From assembly GCF_014201655.1 (NCBI RefSeq), contig NZ_JACHEX010000002.1, forward strand, positions 124,001-188,000: a DNA stretch of 64,000 bases, given 5' to 3'. Positions 1 through 9,309 of this stretch are shown here, in pieces. Made by a program: the position numbers and the translations under genes. The stretch's first letter is position 1, and every line of letters begins with the position of its first letter. Source of the DNA: Thermosipho japonicus (GTDB lineage Bacteria > Thermotogota > Thermotogae > Thermotogales > Fervidobacteriaceae). Under the pieces are notes generated by a model. That model made no database searches. It was given only the letters and a program-made list of their open reading frames with translations, and was not told the origin of the DNA.

Positions 1-74
1 GCATATGGTTCAAAATCAAAAGAAAAAGCTAAAGATGCAAGTATAACTAACAAGAAAAAGTATAACTTTTTCAT
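1..74 (-). CDS. Exported protein of unknown function, N-terminal fragment
   Basis: An ATG at 74 opens a reading frame that runs off the left edge of the window. It is preceded on the minus strand by a strong ribosome site (GGGGGA about 7 bases upstream). The 24 visible residues form a clear Sec signal peptide: MKKLYFF, a hydrophobic LLVILASLAFS core, then the start of the mature protein. It lies 4 bases after the stop of the gene ending at 79, so it is probably the next gene of the same operon. Nothing about its function can be seen. Confidence 0.75.
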   Translation of the reverse strand, partial: MKKLYFFLLVILASLAFSFDFEPY

Positions 75-78
75 AAAA

Positions 79-759
79 TCATCCCCCTATATCATTCTTT
101 AACTGCTGAATTTTTTCTGTATCAATATAAATCCTTTCAAATGTACTATCTCCAACTGTTATACTCAAAGGGCGTTTGGTTAGTGTTGGAATATCTTTAA
201 TTCTTACACTGAAATTACCAAGAGAATAAATTAATTTAGCAATTGAAGGAGCATTTAAAGTAGTCTCAGGCCTTAATTCTTTTAAAATCGAATTCAATTT
301 AAAGAAATCGAATATTTTTAATCCTCTTTCACTCAATACATTAAATAAATCATCAAAAGTACTTGCATTTATATTGAGCTTTTTTGCAGCACTTGCAATC
401 TTGCCAGAGTCAACTACTACATAATATTTATAATTTGAATTTACATTGAACATTTCACCAAGTATTTTTAAAGCAAGTATTGGACTTGAAAAACTAATTT
501 CCTGTTTTTTTTCTGGATCAAATGTGTGATTTTTTATCTTTAAAATATTGACTGTTCTTTTTGAACCATTGACAATAACATAAAAACCTTCTTCATTAGA
601 CTTGTCAATGAACAAATATTGACTTACATAAGAAAGATTAAACTCTTCGTTATTTTTAACGGAGTAAATTTTCCAAAAAAATGCTCCTGTAATCCCTGTT
701 ATTATAACCAAAGTAAGCACTATCCAAATCCATCCGGTATTTCTTCTCCTTCTTCTCAT
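79..759 (-). CDS. Membrane-anchored envelope protein of unknown function (possible LytR-C-like domain)
   Basis: The 226-residue protein begins with a basic stretch (MRRRRRNTGW) and one transmembrane helix at about residues 10-30, so the remaining roughly 195 residues should face the outside of the cytoplasmic membrane. The start overlaps the end of the yqeK-like gene by 4 bases, which suggests translational coupling. The outer part has two alpha/beta-looking segments. The region around residues 110-160 (a VVDSGKIASAAKKLNI stretch, then a leucine-rich one) faintly resembles the C-terminal domain of LytR-type cell wall proteins, but the catalytic LCP domain is absent. I do not recognise a specific family, so the LytR link is weak inference. 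Confidence 0.7.
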   Translation of the reverse strand: MRRRRRNTGWIWIVLTLVIITGITGAFFWKIYSVKNNEEFNLSYVSQYLFIDKSNEEGFYVIVNGSKRTVNILKIKNHTFDPEKKQEISFSSPILALKILGEMFNVNSNYKYYVVVDSGKIASAAKKLNINASTFDDLFNVLSERGLKIFDFFKLNSILKELRPETTLNAPSIAKLIYSLGNFSVRIKDIPTLTKRPLSITVGDSTFERIYIDTEKIQQLKNDIGG

Positions 760-1340
760 ATTGAACCTCCCTTTCTCTTCCTTATCAATTCATTCCAGGA
801 TTCTATACTTTCTTTTAAAATAAATAAATTCCTCTCAATAGCATAAATTAACTTGTTTCTAAGAACCTCAAAATACCCCATTTCAATATCCTTAAATGCT
901 ATTTCTCTTAATTTATTAACATTTGGATAGTTTCTTGTCTCTTCCAATGAATCAGCTAAAAATAAAAGTTTTCCATATATTCCAAAATTCTTATAACCAG
1001 ATGTATGATATCTAACCGCATCTAAAAGTTCTTCATCTTCAACATTAAATCTAAATCTTAAAAATTCAGCAGCCAGTTTTCCATGAAGCAATATTGGATG
1101 TAATTTTTCTTCATCAGTTAAAATCAAATTATACCCTCTTGCAAGTTTTAAAAGTTTTTCTTGATTGATATCTCTAAAAATATCATGTGCATATCCAATA
1201 AATTCTGCAATATTCCCATCTAACCCATGAACTCTTGCAAGGGTTTTTGCAAACTTTGCTGTTCCTTCAACATGTAAAAGCCTATCTTTGCTAACAAGCA
1301 AACTTACTACATTCTTTATTTCATCTATATCTACTATCAA
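756..1340 (-). CDS. yqeK: HD-domain phosphohydrolase, YqeK family (probable diadenosine tetraphosphatase)
   Basis: The protein has 194 residues and a single HD domain. Visible metal-binding positions are the histidine of HVEGTAKFA near residue 24, the HD of YAHDIFRD near residue 52, and a downstream HTSGYKNFG motif near 112. YqeK family members hydrolyse symmetric dinucleoside tetraphosphates such as Ap4A to two ADP. The length fits the family. It overlaps the DUF503 gene upstream by 4 bases and its downstream neighbour by 4 bases. In many bacteria yqeK lies beside rsfS and nadD; neither is here. Confidence 0.85.
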   Translation of the reverse strand: MIVDIDEIKNVVSLLVSKDRLLHVEGTAKFAKTLARVHGLDGNIAEFIGYAHDIFRDINQEKLLKLARGYNLILTDEEKLHPILLHGKLAAEFLRFRFNVEDEELLDAVRYHTSGYKNFGIYGKLLFLADSLEETRNYPNVNKLREIAFKDIEMGYFEVLRNKLIYAIERNLFILKESIESWNELIRKRKGGSI

Positions 1341-1615
1341 TCATACACCTCCTTGTAGACATTTTCAACTGTATAATACCTTTCAATATACTCAACAATA
1401 CTTTCAATACTTTTATATATTTGAGATTTATTTATACTTACCAAAGAAACACCCAACGTAATAAAATCTTTTGAATCCTGGTCAGCAATTTCTACAACAG
1501 AAATATTAAAATTACTTCTTAAATCATTTATTAGTCTTTTAACAATTGATCTTTTCTCTTTTAAAGATTTAATACCAAATATTCGTAAAGTAATCTCCAA
1601 ATAACTAGCAGGCAT
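1337..1615 (-). CDS. DUF503 family protein (YlxP-like)
   Basis: This is a small alpha/beta protein of 92 residues starting MPASYLEITLRIFGIKSLKEK. The KSLKEKRSIVKRL segment and the later VVEIADQD segment are typical of DUF503/YlxP proteins, which are often found near ribosome-associated genes and whose function is not established. An in-frame start 51 bases further upstream exists, but it would lie inside hslV and lacks a ribosome site. The chosen ATG at 1615 has GAGGAG eight bases upstream, formed by the last codons of hslV. Confidence 0.8.
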   Translation of the reverse strand: MPASYLEITLRIFGIKSLKEKRSIVKRLINDLRSNFNISVVEIADQDSKDFITLGVSLVSINKSQIYKSIESIVEYIERYYTVENVYKEVYD

Positions 1616-1616
1616 C

Positions 1617-2147
1617 TTATAACTCCTCAATTGTAAAGTTATCATTCGTATATATACATATTTCACTTGCTATTTTAATTGCTTCAAGTGCTATCTCTTT
1701 TGCACTTAAATCTGTATGCCTTAAAAGCGCCTTTCCTGCTGCAATAGCATATGGAGAACCTGAACCAATTGAAGCAATATCATCTTCTGGCTGAATCACT
1801 TCACCTGTTCCTGAAACTATAAAAGTGTATTTTTTATCCGCTACAAGAAGCATTGCCTCCAATCTTCTTAAGACTCTATCAGTTCTCCAATCTTTTGCAA
1901 GTTCTACAGCTGCTTTTAATAAATTTCCTCCCCATTCTCTGTATTTTGCCTCAAATCTATCAAAAAGGGCCATTGCATCTGCAACAGAACCGGCAAACCC
2001 TGCAAGAACATTACCATCCCCCATCTTTCTAACTTTTTTTGCATTTCCCTTTAAAATAGTATTACCATATGTAACTTGCCCATCAGAAATCATGACAACT
2101 GAATCATTCCTTCTAACACATACCACAGTAGTCGAACGCCATTTCAC
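1617..2147 (-). CDS. hslV: ATP-dependent protease subunit HslV (ClpQ)
   Basis: HslV is the proteasome-like peptidase of the HslUV (ClpYQ) complex. The 176-residue protein has the N-terminal TT doublet (residues 6-7 after a short propeptide) that supplies the catalytic threonine, followed by the conserved [27 protein letters not shown] and [15 protein letters not shown] blocks, so it looks fully functional. The length is normal. Its ATPase partner hslU is not adjacent on either side: tsaC lies upstream and the DUF503 gene downstream, whereas hslV and hslU are usually neighbours. Confidence 0.95.
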   Translation of the reverse strand: MKWRSTTVVCVRRNDSVVMISDGQVTYGNTILKGNAKKVRKMGDGNVLAGFAGSVADAMALFDRFEAKYREWGGNLLKAAVELAKDWRTDRVLRRLEAMLLVADKKYTFIVSGTGEVIQPEDDIASIGSGSPYAIAAGKALLRHTDLSAKEIALEAIKIASEICIYTNDNFTIEEL

Positions 2148-3157
2148 AATTCCACCTCCACACTTGCCTTTTTTAACCTATTCATGACTGATAATAATAT
2201 TCCTTTTTCTTCAAAAGTCTCTATAAAAGCAACATTGAAATTAGACCTATCAAATTCTCTCAACACTTTAAACAAATTTTGAGCAATTGAATAAGGCTCA
2301 GATAATTTTCCAAGTATCATTATACGATTATCAGGATAAAATTTTTTATGTTCTTCAGGACATATAAAAACACCATTTTCACTTATTGCTTTCTTTATAA
2401 CTTTCTCTCTTTGAACTTTATTGTACCTATACACTGGTTTTTCTGGTGCATAATGCCTATATTTCATACCAGGAGCTTTTGGATTATCAACAGAACTTGC
2501 ATCAATTACAAACTGTGGAATTTCAACTTTTCCAAAAATCGATTCAAGTTGCTCTATTGTTATAGGTCCAGGTCTTAATATAATAGGGATTTCAGATGTT
2601 AGATCAATAATTGTAGACTCAAGTCCGAATTCTGAACTTCCAGCATCAATAATAAAATCAATTTTCCCGAAAAGATCTTCAATAACTGCTTGAGAATCCG
2701 TAGGACTTGGCTTTCCTGATAAATTTGCACTCGGAGCAGCTATAGGACCAGCACATTTACATAATTTTCTTGCAACAGGATGTGCAGGAATTCGAACTCC
2801 AACTGTTTTGAGCCCGGCCGTAACATTTTTTGGAAGGTTTACCTTCTGTTTCAATACAAATGTAACAGGCCCTGGAGTTAACTTATTTATCGCTTCAAAA
2901 TATTTTTCATCTACCTCTGCAATCTCTAAAAGTTTTTCAAAGCTATCTACATGAACTATTAATGGATTATCCTTTGCCCTACCTTTAACTTTAAAAATGT
3001 TGTCAACAGCCTTTTCTTTAAACGCACTTGCCCCAAGACCATAAACAGTTTCTGTAGGAAACGCAACAAGTCCGCCACTTTTTATAACATTACATGCTTC
3101 TATTAAATCCTTTTCATTAAAATCTAATGGATCAATTTTCAATATCTTTGTTTTCAC
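2144..3157 (-). CDS. tsaC: Threonylcarbamoyl-AMP synthase (Sua5/TsaC, long form)
   Basis: This enzyme makes threonylcarbamoyl-adenylate from threonine, bicarbonate and ATP for the t6A37 modification of ANN-decoding tRNAs. The YrdC domain (about residues 10-205) shows [31 protein letters not shown] and [14 protein letters not shown] linker and a C-terminal Sua5 domain (about 225-335) follow, making this the long form. The start taken is a GTG at 3157 with GGAGGAG six bases upstream. A longer frame to 3181 has no ribosome site. It overlaps the end of the phospholipase D-like gene and touches hslV. Confidence 0.92.
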   Translation of the reverse strand: MKTKILKIDPLDFNEKDLIEACNVIKSGGLVAFPTETVYGLGASAFKEKAVDNIFKVKGRAKDNPLIVHVDSFEKLLEIAEVDEKYFEAINKLTPGPVTFVLKQKVNLPKNVTAGLKTVGVRIPAHPVARKLCKCAGPIAAPSANLSGKPSPTDSQAVIEDLFGKIDFIIDAGSSEFGLESTIIDLTSEIPIILRPGPITIEQLESIFGKVEIPQFVIDASSVDNPKAPGMKYRHYAPEKPVYRYNKVQREKVIKKAISENGVFICPEEHKKFYPDNRIMILGKLSEPYSIAQNLFKVLREFDRSNFNVAFIETFEEKGILLSVMNRLKKASVEVEL

Positions 3158-4004
3158 CGTATCTCCTCCAAAGATAATCAAAAACCTTCAAATAGTTACT
3201 TAAAAACTGTTTTGAAATATATGCCATTTCAAAATTTTTTGTCAGACCATTTACTGTGATATTAGCCGACCCTAAAAAAACGGAATTATCCACTATCACA
3301 AACTTATGATGCAACATTTTATCTCTTACAATAACAATATTTCTAATAGGATATTTCTTTAAAATTGAGTTATCAAACCATTTATCAGTAATTATTTTTA
3401 CTTCAATTCCACGGGATTCTTTATACTTCAAAAGCGCAAAAACTTTCTTATTAGTAAGCGCGTACACACAAACATAGATTCTTTTCTTAGCACTTTGAAT
3501 GAACTCTAAAAGCTTTGATTCTACATCATTATAGCCCACAACAAAAAAATTTTTACATCCAGATACTCTTCCATCATTCCATAAATTTAAAAATAAATTC
3601 TTAAAATTTTCTACCTTATCTTTCTCAAATACAACTATATCATTGTAGCCTTCAAAAAGTCCACTATCTGTAAAATTTGCTGAGCCAAAAATTACACCAT
3701 TGTCATTCACCATGAATTTTGCGTGATGAAGAGATTTTTCATAATCTTTTAAAACTTTACATTTTAAATCCTTATTTGAAACCTCTAATATAACCCTAAC
3801 ATCCAATCCTTTTTCACTTAATCTATTTATCGCTTCAACAACATAATAATTATCCAAACTGTACGAAGATACATAAAGAAACTTGTTAGAATTATTTATA
3901 AAATCAACTACAACATCAGTCAAATCAACAAATTCAGTGAAATAAACATTAGCTGAAAATACTACTAAAGAAAGGAAAATAATTAAAATGCTACTTATTT
4001 TCAT
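3132..4004 (-). CDS. Exported phospholipase D-like protein with two HKD motifs
   Basis: The 290-residue protein has an N-terminal signal peptide or anchor (MKISSILIIFLSLVVFSANVY) and two PLD-superfamily repeats. Each contains a complete motif: HHAKFMVND followed by FGSANFTDSG near residue 115, and HHKFVIVD followed by LGSANITVNG near residue 230. The family covers phospholipases, nucleases and phosphatidyltransferases; at this short length with no extra membrane helices, a bacterial PLD-type nuclease or phosphodiesterase acting outside the membrane is the likelier reading. The ATG at 4004 overlaps the lepA stop by 14 bases and has a GGAG site. Confidence 0.8.
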   Translation of the reverse strand: MKISSILIIFLSLVVFSANVYFTEFVDLTDVVVDFINNSNKFLYVSSYSLDNYYVVEAINRLSEKGLDVRVILEVSNKDLKCKVLKDYEKSLHHAKFMVNDNGVIFGSANFTDSGLFEGYNDIVVFEKDKVENFKNLFLNLWNDGRVSGCKNFFVVGYNDVESKLLEFIQSAKKRIYVCVYALTNKKVFALLKYKESRGIEVKIITDKWFDNSILKKYPIRNIVIVRDKMLHHKFVIVDNSVFLGSANITVNGLTKNFEMAYISKQFLSNYLKVFDYLWRRYGENKDIEN

Positions 4005-5802
4005 CTTCTCCAACCTTTAATAATGCTAAAAATGCTTCTTGAGGTATAGAAACATTTCCAATCTCACGCAATTTCTTCTTTCCTTCTTTTTGTTTTTGGA
4101 GCAGTTTCATCTTTCTTGTAACATCTCCACCATAACATTTTGCAAGAACATCCTTCCTAAGAGCTTTAATTGTAGAACGTGCTATAATTCTGCCTCCAGC
4201 TTTTGCCTGAATTGGAATTTCAAATTGATGCTGTGGAATAAGCTCTGCCAATTTATCAACTAACTTTCTTGCCATAGAATACGCTTTATCTTTATGAGCA
4301 ATTATAGAAAGAGCCTCAACCGGTTCTTTATTTACCAATATACTAACCTTAACCAGATCACTTTTTCTATATCCAATAAACTCATAATCCATAGATGCAT
4401 ATCCTCTACTCAACGCTTTCATCTTATCAAAGAAATCAAATATTATTTCAGCAAGAGGTACTTCAAAATTCAAAACAACTCTTTCAAAACCAGCATTTTC
4501 AGTACTTATCATTGTTCCACGTTTTTCATTTTGAACAAGATTCATCAATTTTCCAAGATATTCAGGCGGTGTTATAATCGAAAGTTTTACATATGGCTCA
4601 TATACTTCTTGTATAGTTGATTCATCTGGAAACTTTGCAGGATCATTTACTATCAATTCCTCGCCATTCTTCAATAAAACCTTATACTCAACATTTGGAG
4701 CCGTTAATATTACGGTCATTTCAAATTCTCTCTCAAGTCTTTCTTTTACAACATCCATATGCAACAAACCTAAAAAACCACACCTAAAACCAAATCCAAG
4801 TGCTGGTGAATGATCAGGGTAAAAGACAAGAGCCGAATCATTCAATTTTAATTTTTCTAGAGCCTTTCTAAGTTCTTCGTAATATTCTGGAACTCCAGGA
4901 AACATCCCAGCAAAAACCATAGGTTTAACCTCTTTATAACCTTCAAGTGGCTCTTCAACTGGATCGTTTGCATCAGTAATTGTATCACCAATTCTTGCAA
5001 GTGAAACTTCTTTTATACCTGCAATTATATACCCTATATCCCCTGCCTTTAGTTCATCTACAGGTGTCATATCAGGAGTAAATACACCAGTCTCGATAAC
5101 TTCATAACTTTGACCGTTTGAAAACGTCATTATTTTATTTCCAACTGAAACTTTACCATCAAATACTCTAATATAAACTATTACTCCTCTGTATTTATCG
5201 TATTTGGCATCAAATATTAATGCTTTCAATTTTCCGCTCTCATCACCACTTGGTGCAGGAACCTTTTCAATAATATCTTCTAGTAACTCTTCAACACCTA
5301 TTCCTTCTTTCGCACTAATTTTCAAAATCTCAGAGCTTGGTATACCAATTAAATCCTCAATTTCAAGTTCTGTTTCAGCAACGTTGGCATTTGGAAGATC
5401 TATTTTGTTAATGGCCGGAATTATCTCCAAGTTATGCTCCAAGGCTTTGTAGGTGTTAGCAACAGTTTGGGCTTGAACGCCTTGGGATGCATCAACTAGG
5501 AGTATTGCACCTTCAACTGCCGCAAGACTTCTATCTACTTCATACGAAAAATCTACGTGGCCAGGGGTATCAACTATATTTATTTCATACTCTTTTCCAT
5601 CTTTCTTGGATTTGTAAAAAACTCTTAAGGGGTGAGACTTTATAGTGATTCCCCTTTCTCTTTCAATATCCATACTATCTAAAAATTGCTCTCTCATTTT
5701 TCTCTTCTCAATTGCACCCGTTATTTCTAAAATTCTATCCGTCAATGTTGTTTTTCCATGATCTATATGTGCAATAATACTTATATTTCTTACATTCCTC
5801 AA
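3991..5802 (-). CDS. lepA: Elongation factor 4 (LepA), translational GTPase
   Basis: LepA binds ribosomes and influences elongation and 30S assembly under stress. The 603-residue sequence has the GTPase motifs in order: AHIDHGKTTL (G1), RERGITIK (G2), VDTPGHVDF (G3) and NKIDLP (G4), then domain II, the EF-G-like domains, and the LepA-specific C-terminal domain rich in lysine (MKLLQKQKEGKKKL). The length is normal. The frame overlaps murD by 4 bases upstream and the PLD-like gene downstream, so it is part of the long minus-strand operon. Confidence 0.97.
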   Translation of the reverse strand: MRNVRNISIIAHIDHGKTTLTDRILEITGAIEKRKMREQFLDSMDIERERGITIKSHPLRVFYKSKKDGKEYEINIVDTPGHVDFSYEVDRSLAAVEGAILLVDASQGVQAQTVANTYKALEHNLEIIPAINKIDLPNANVAETELEIEDLIGIPSSEILKISAKEGIGVEELLEDIIEKVPAPSGDESGKLKALIFDAKYDKYRGVIVYIRVFDGKVSVGNKIMTFSNGQSYEVIETGVFTPDMTPVDELKAGDIGYIIAGIKEVSLARIGDTITDANDPVEEPLEGYKEVKPMVFAGMFPGVPEYYEELRKALEKLKLNDSALVFYPDHSPALGFGFRCGFLGLLHMDVVKERLEREFEMTVILTAPNVEYKVLLKNGEELIVNDPAKFPDESTIQEVYEPYVKLSIITPPEYLGKLMNLVQNEKRGTMISTENAGFERVVLNFEVPLAEIIFDFFDKMKALSRGYASMDYEFIGYRKSDLVKVSILVNKEPVEALSIIAHKDKAYSMARKLVDKLAELIPQHQFEIPIQAKAGGRIIARSTIKALRKDVLAKCYGGDVTRKMKLLQKQKEGKKKLREIGNVSIPQEAFLALLKVGEDENK

Positions 5803-7070
5803 GATTTTCCCTCCTTTAATTGAAACACCAGCTGCTTAAAATATTCTCCTCTCTCCTCAAAATTTTTAAAGGCATCAAAACTTGCACCTCCTGGGCTTAA
5901 CATAATTACATCGCCAGGGTTCGCTATTCTAAACAATTGATTCACAGCCTCATTTATGCTTGAACATTCCATAAAATTAATCCCATCCAAATATGGCTTT
6001 ACATCTTTTGTAATTGGTCCAACCAAAGCCACAGTTTTTACAGAATTTTTTAGAACTTTTCGTAATAAAGTATAATCTTCATTTTTTCCAATTCCAGCCA
6101 TTATAAGATGCAGCTTTCCATCAAAATTTTCAACTGCCCTTATAACTGCAGCAGCATTAGTTGCCTTTGAGTCATTAAAAAATTTAACTCCATTTATTTC
6201 AGTAACATATTCCATTCTATGTGGTAACTTTTCAAAATCTTCCAAAAAATCTATGTTAAATTCAAATCCTGCAACTTCAACTATAGTCTTTGCGGCCGCT
6301 ACATTTTCAATAGTTTGTTTATACCTTAAATGCTCTGGAAGTTCCTTTATTTCAAAATCATATTTAAATGGAACTTTCTTTGCTTTAACTTTATCAAGAT
6401 TCTTAACTATATATTCATCATTAGGATTGTAAACAAAAAAATCATTCTCATCCTGGGAAAGTGTTATTTTAAATTTTGAATTTATATAGTGATTCATATC
6501 CGGGTGCCAATTTAAATGATTAGGATAAATGTTTAAAATAGAAGATATATTAGGTTTGAATTTATCGGACCAAAATAGTTGAAAACTACTAACTTCTAAG
6601 ACCAAATAATCAGCCCTTAAATCATCATTCAATAATTTTGCTATAGGGATTCCTATATTTCCAGCAAGCAATGTTCTTTTATACTTGTTTAATACATGCT
6701 GAATCATCGATACAGTTGTACTCTTTCCCACCGAACCTGTTACTGCAATAACATACGGAAACCAATTTATTTTTTCAAATTCTTTCAAACAAAAAGAAAT
6801 TTCCGTATCTATCTTTATATTATTTTCCTTTGCCTTCTTGATTATTTCATTTTCAAAATGTATTCCAGGACTAACAAGAATAACATCCGAATCTAATACT
6901 TTTTCAGTATGACCATTTTCTTCAAAATCCACACCAAAAGAATTCAAAAACTCTTTATCAACTTCACTCAATTTTCTTCCTTCACTTACAAAAACACTTT
7001 CTCCTTTTTTTAAAAGATATTTCAAAATTTCTTTATTACTAATTCCAAACCCAAGTAGTGTATATTTCAA
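5799..7070 (-). CDS. murD: UDP-N-acetylmuramoylalanine--D-glutamate ligase
   Basis: MurD adds D-glutamate to UDP-MurNAc-L-Ala in peptidoglycan synthesis. Visible are an N-terminal Rossmann segment (YTLLGFGISN), the ATP loop VTGSVGKSTT, the substrate region HLNWHPDMNHY with the SKFKI lysine usually carbamylated in Mur ligases, and the C-terminal PHRMEYV, NDSKATNAAAV and SPGGASFD blocks. The ATP loop reads GSVGKST rather than the common GTNGKTT, but keeps the GKS/T core. The TTG at 7070 gives MKYTLLGFG and lies 9 bases from GAGG; a TTG at 7076 is too close to it. The gene is separated from other cell-wall genes. Confidence 0.95.
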   Translation of the reverse strand: MKYTLLGFGISNKEILKYLLKKGESVFVSEGRKLSEVDKEFLNSFGVDFEENGHTEKVLDSDVILVSPGIHFENEIIKKAKENNIKIDTEISFCLKEFEKINWFPYVIAVTGSVGKSTTVSMIQHVLNKYKRTLLAGNIGIPIAKLLNDDLRADYLVLEVSSFQLFWSDKFKPNISSILNIYPNHLNWHPDMNHYINSKFKITLSQDENDFFVYNPNDEYIVKNLDKVKAKKVPFKYDFEIKELPEHLRYKQTIENVAAAKTIVEVAGFEFNIDFLEDFEKLPHRMEYVTEINGVKFFNDSKATNAAAVIRAVENFDGKLHLIMAGIGKNEDYTLLRKVLKNSVKTVALVGPITKDVKPYLDGINFMECSSINEAVNQLFRIANPGDVIMLSPGGASFDAFKNFEERGEYFKQLVFQLKEGKS

Positions 7071-7087
7071 AATCAATCACCTCTATC

Positions 7088-8377
7088 TTATTTTAGCACA
7101 TTCAAAAAATTTTTCATTTCATTTATACATATTTCATGAAGTTTTTCTCTCTTTTCATTTTTCTTCATCTTAACGTTTATTAAACCAAAATTTGCATACA
7201 TAGGCTTTAATTCATCAGCTTTTGTAATATAATTGATTAATGCACCCGTCATTGTCTTAGAAGGTAATTTTACAGGTTCCTTTCCACTTAAGATTCTAGA
7301 TATATTTAAACCAACATATATACCACAAGCTGCGGATTCTAAATATCCTTCAACACCTGTAATTTGACCTGCAAAGAATATATTTTTATATTTCTTATGC
7401 CTTAAAAATTCGTCTAAAACTCTTGGTGTATCAATATACGTATTTCTGTGCATAACACCGTATCTTAAAATCTCTGCATTTTCAAGCCCAGGAATGAGTC
7501 TAATTATTCTTTTTTGTTCAGACCATTTCAAACGCGTTTGAAATCCAACAATATTATACATATTTCCTTCTTCATCCTCTTTCCTTAATTGTATAACTGC
7601 ATAAGGAATTTCTCCCGTGTGTGGATTTATTAGTCCAACTGGGCGCAGTGGTCCAAATAATAAAGATTTTTTGCCACTTTTTGCTATCTCTTCAATTGGT
7701 TGGCATCTTTCAAAAAGAAGCTTTCTATCAAAGTCTTTCATTTCAATCATTTCAGCATTAACTAATTCGTTGTAAAACCTTTCATATTCTTCTTTTGTCA
7801 TAGGGCAATTAATATAATCTCCTGTTCCAATACCATATCTGTCCCCTACAAAGCATTTATTAAAATCAATACTATCTCTTGAAATTATTGGTGCAACTGC
7901 ATCAAAAAAGTTTAAAAATCCGCCTGTTAATTTAGAAAGCCATTGTGCGAACTTTCCATCTGTAGTAGGCCCAGTTGCAACTACCCAAATTTCATCCGTG
8001 TCTAGATCTATTTTTTCAACTTCTTTTCTTACTATCTCAACATTTTCAAAACTTTCTAAAACTTTTGTAATACATCGTGAAAATTTTTCTCTATCAACAG
8101 CTAGTGCTTTTCCAGCAGGGACTCTTGTTTTGTATGCACAATTCAAAATTAGTGAATCAAGAAGTTTCATTTCTTCTTTCAATATTCCTTCAGCATTCTT
8201 TAAATTTTCAGACTTTAAAGAATTACTACATACAAGCTCACCAAAAGTCTCCATTTTATGTACTGGTGAGAACTTCACGGGCTTTTGCTCAAAAATTCTA
8301 ACTTTAAATCCTTCTTTCAATAATCTATATGCAACTTCAACACCAGCAAGTCCTGCTCCAACAATATTAACTCTCAA
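7088..8377 (-). CDS. trmFO: tRNA m5U54 methyltransferase TrmFO (folate- and FAD-dependent)
   Basis: TrmFO methylates uridine 54 in the T-loop of tRNA using methylenetetrahydrofolate and FAD. The N-terminus has the dinucleotide-binding motif VGAGLAGVEVAYRL, followed by GELVCSNSLKSENL with the conserved cysteine near residue 50. Further family signatures are RVPAGKALAVDR, FFAGQITGVEGYLESAACG and GALINYIT. The TTG at 8377 is chosen because the GAGGG site lies 8 bases upstream; the GTG at 8386 would overlap that site. The start overlaps the fmt stop by 11 bases. Confidence 0.95.
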   Translation of the reverse strand: MRVNIVGAGLAGVEVAYRLLKEGFKVRIFEQKPVKFSPVHKMETFGELVCSNSLKSENLKNAEGILKEEMKLLDSLILNCAYKTRVPAGKALAVDREKFSRCITKVLESFENVEIVRKEVEKIDLDTDEIWVVATGPTTDGKFAQWLSKLTGGFLNFFDAVAPIISRDSIDFNKCFVGDRYGIGTGDYINCPMTKEEYERFYNELVNAEMIEMKDFDRKLLFERCQPIEEIAKSGKKSLLFGPLRPVGLINPHTGEIPYAVIQLRKEDEEGNMYNIVGFQTRLKWSEQKRIIRLIPGLENAEILRYGVMHRNTYIDTPRVLDEFLRHKKYKNIFFAGQITGVEGYLESAACGIYVGLNISRILSGKEPVKLPSKTMTGALINYITKADELKPMYANFGLINVKMKKNEKREKLHEICINEMKNFLNVLK

Positions 8378-9281
8378 ACTTGTCACCCTCTTTTACAAGC
8401 CCTCCATTTTTTGCATCAAGAAAAGTTATAGGCTTTTTACCTGGAAACTGAATATATTTAATTCCAACAATTCCACCCTTTGCACTAATGAATCCACCTT
8501 CATTATTTATCTTCAACACCTTTCCATATTCTTTTATATTTTCATCTCTTTCAACATAAAAGACCTGGAATAGTTTTACCAACTTTCCTTTCAAAGATAC
8601 TCTCACACCAGGGATAGGATCATACGCTCTGATTTTATTTTTCACAGTTATATAATCAGCAGAAAAATCTAATTCCAAATCTTCTTTTGAAATCTTTGGT
8701 GCATAAGTTGGCTCACCTTCTTGCGGATAAAGATTAGGAGGATAATTATTTAGAAACTCTAGCAATGCCTCTTTTCCAAGACTTAAAAGTTTTTCATACA
8801 AGCTACCAAATGTTTCAAACTCATCAACACTTATTTCTTTCTTCAATGCAATTGGTCCATTATCCATACCCTCACCAATTTTAAAAATAGTAATTCCTGT
8901 CACGCTTTCACCATTTTCTAATGCCCTTTGAATTGGTGCAGCACCTCGGTATTTTGGAAGAAGTGAAGCATGTATATTATAAAAAGGAATTGCATTTAAA
9001 AATGGAGGTTTTAAAAGTTTTCCATAAGCAACTACAATTCCTAAATCTGGCTTAAATCTTTCAATAATAGAAAGTCCCTCGCTTGTAAGTTTTGTCGGCT
9101 GAAAGATAGGAATGTTATACTTTTGTGCAACTTCTTTTACTGGAGTTGGTTGGATCTTTTTACCTCTCCCCTTTGGTTTATCAGGTTGTGAAATAACTGC
9201 TACAACATCAAAATTATTTTTTATTAAAAACTCAAGATGCTCACTTGCAAAAGAAGGGGTTCCTAAAAATAGTATTCTCAT
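8367..9281 (-). CDS. fmt: Methionyl-tRNA formyltransferase
   Basis: Fmt formylates initiator Met-tRNA with 10-formyl-THF. The 304-residue protein shows the N-terminal LFLGTPSFASEHLE segment, SQPDKPKGRGKK, the catalytic-core HASLLPKYRGAAPIQRA with the conserved histidine, ENGESVTGITIFKIGEGMDNGPI, and a C-terminal OB-like domain from about residue 205. The length is typical. It sits between rsmA and trmFO in the minus-strand operon. Confidence 0.96.
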   Translation of the reverse strand: MRILFLGTPSFASEHLEFLIKNNFDVVAVISQPDKPKGRGKKIQPTPVKEVAQKYNIPIFQPTKLTSEGLSIIERFKPDLGIVVAYGKLLKPPFLNAIPFYNIHASLLPKYRGAAPIQRALENGESVTGITIFKIGEGMDNGPIALKKEISVDEFETFGSLYEKLLSLGKEALLEFLNNYPPNLYPQEGEPTYAPKISKEDLELDFSADYITVKNKIRAYDPIPGVRVSLKGKLVKLFQVFYVERDENIKEYGKVLKINNEGGFISAKGGIVGIKYIQFPGKKPITFLDAKNGGLVKEGDKFES

Positions 9282-9309
9282 AACTTACCTCCTTCAATAA
9301 AAAAGGATG

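Noticed and set aside
5799-7070. MurD judged inactive because its ATP loop reads GSVGKST
   Set aside because: The GKS/T core and all other ligase motifs are kept, and T. maritima MurD as I remember it also departs from GTNGKT.
7998-8573. 191-residue open frame on the plus strand
   Set aside because: It lies antisense to trmFO and fmt, whose motifs are complete; composition is what a mirrored coding strand gives, and no ribosome site is present.
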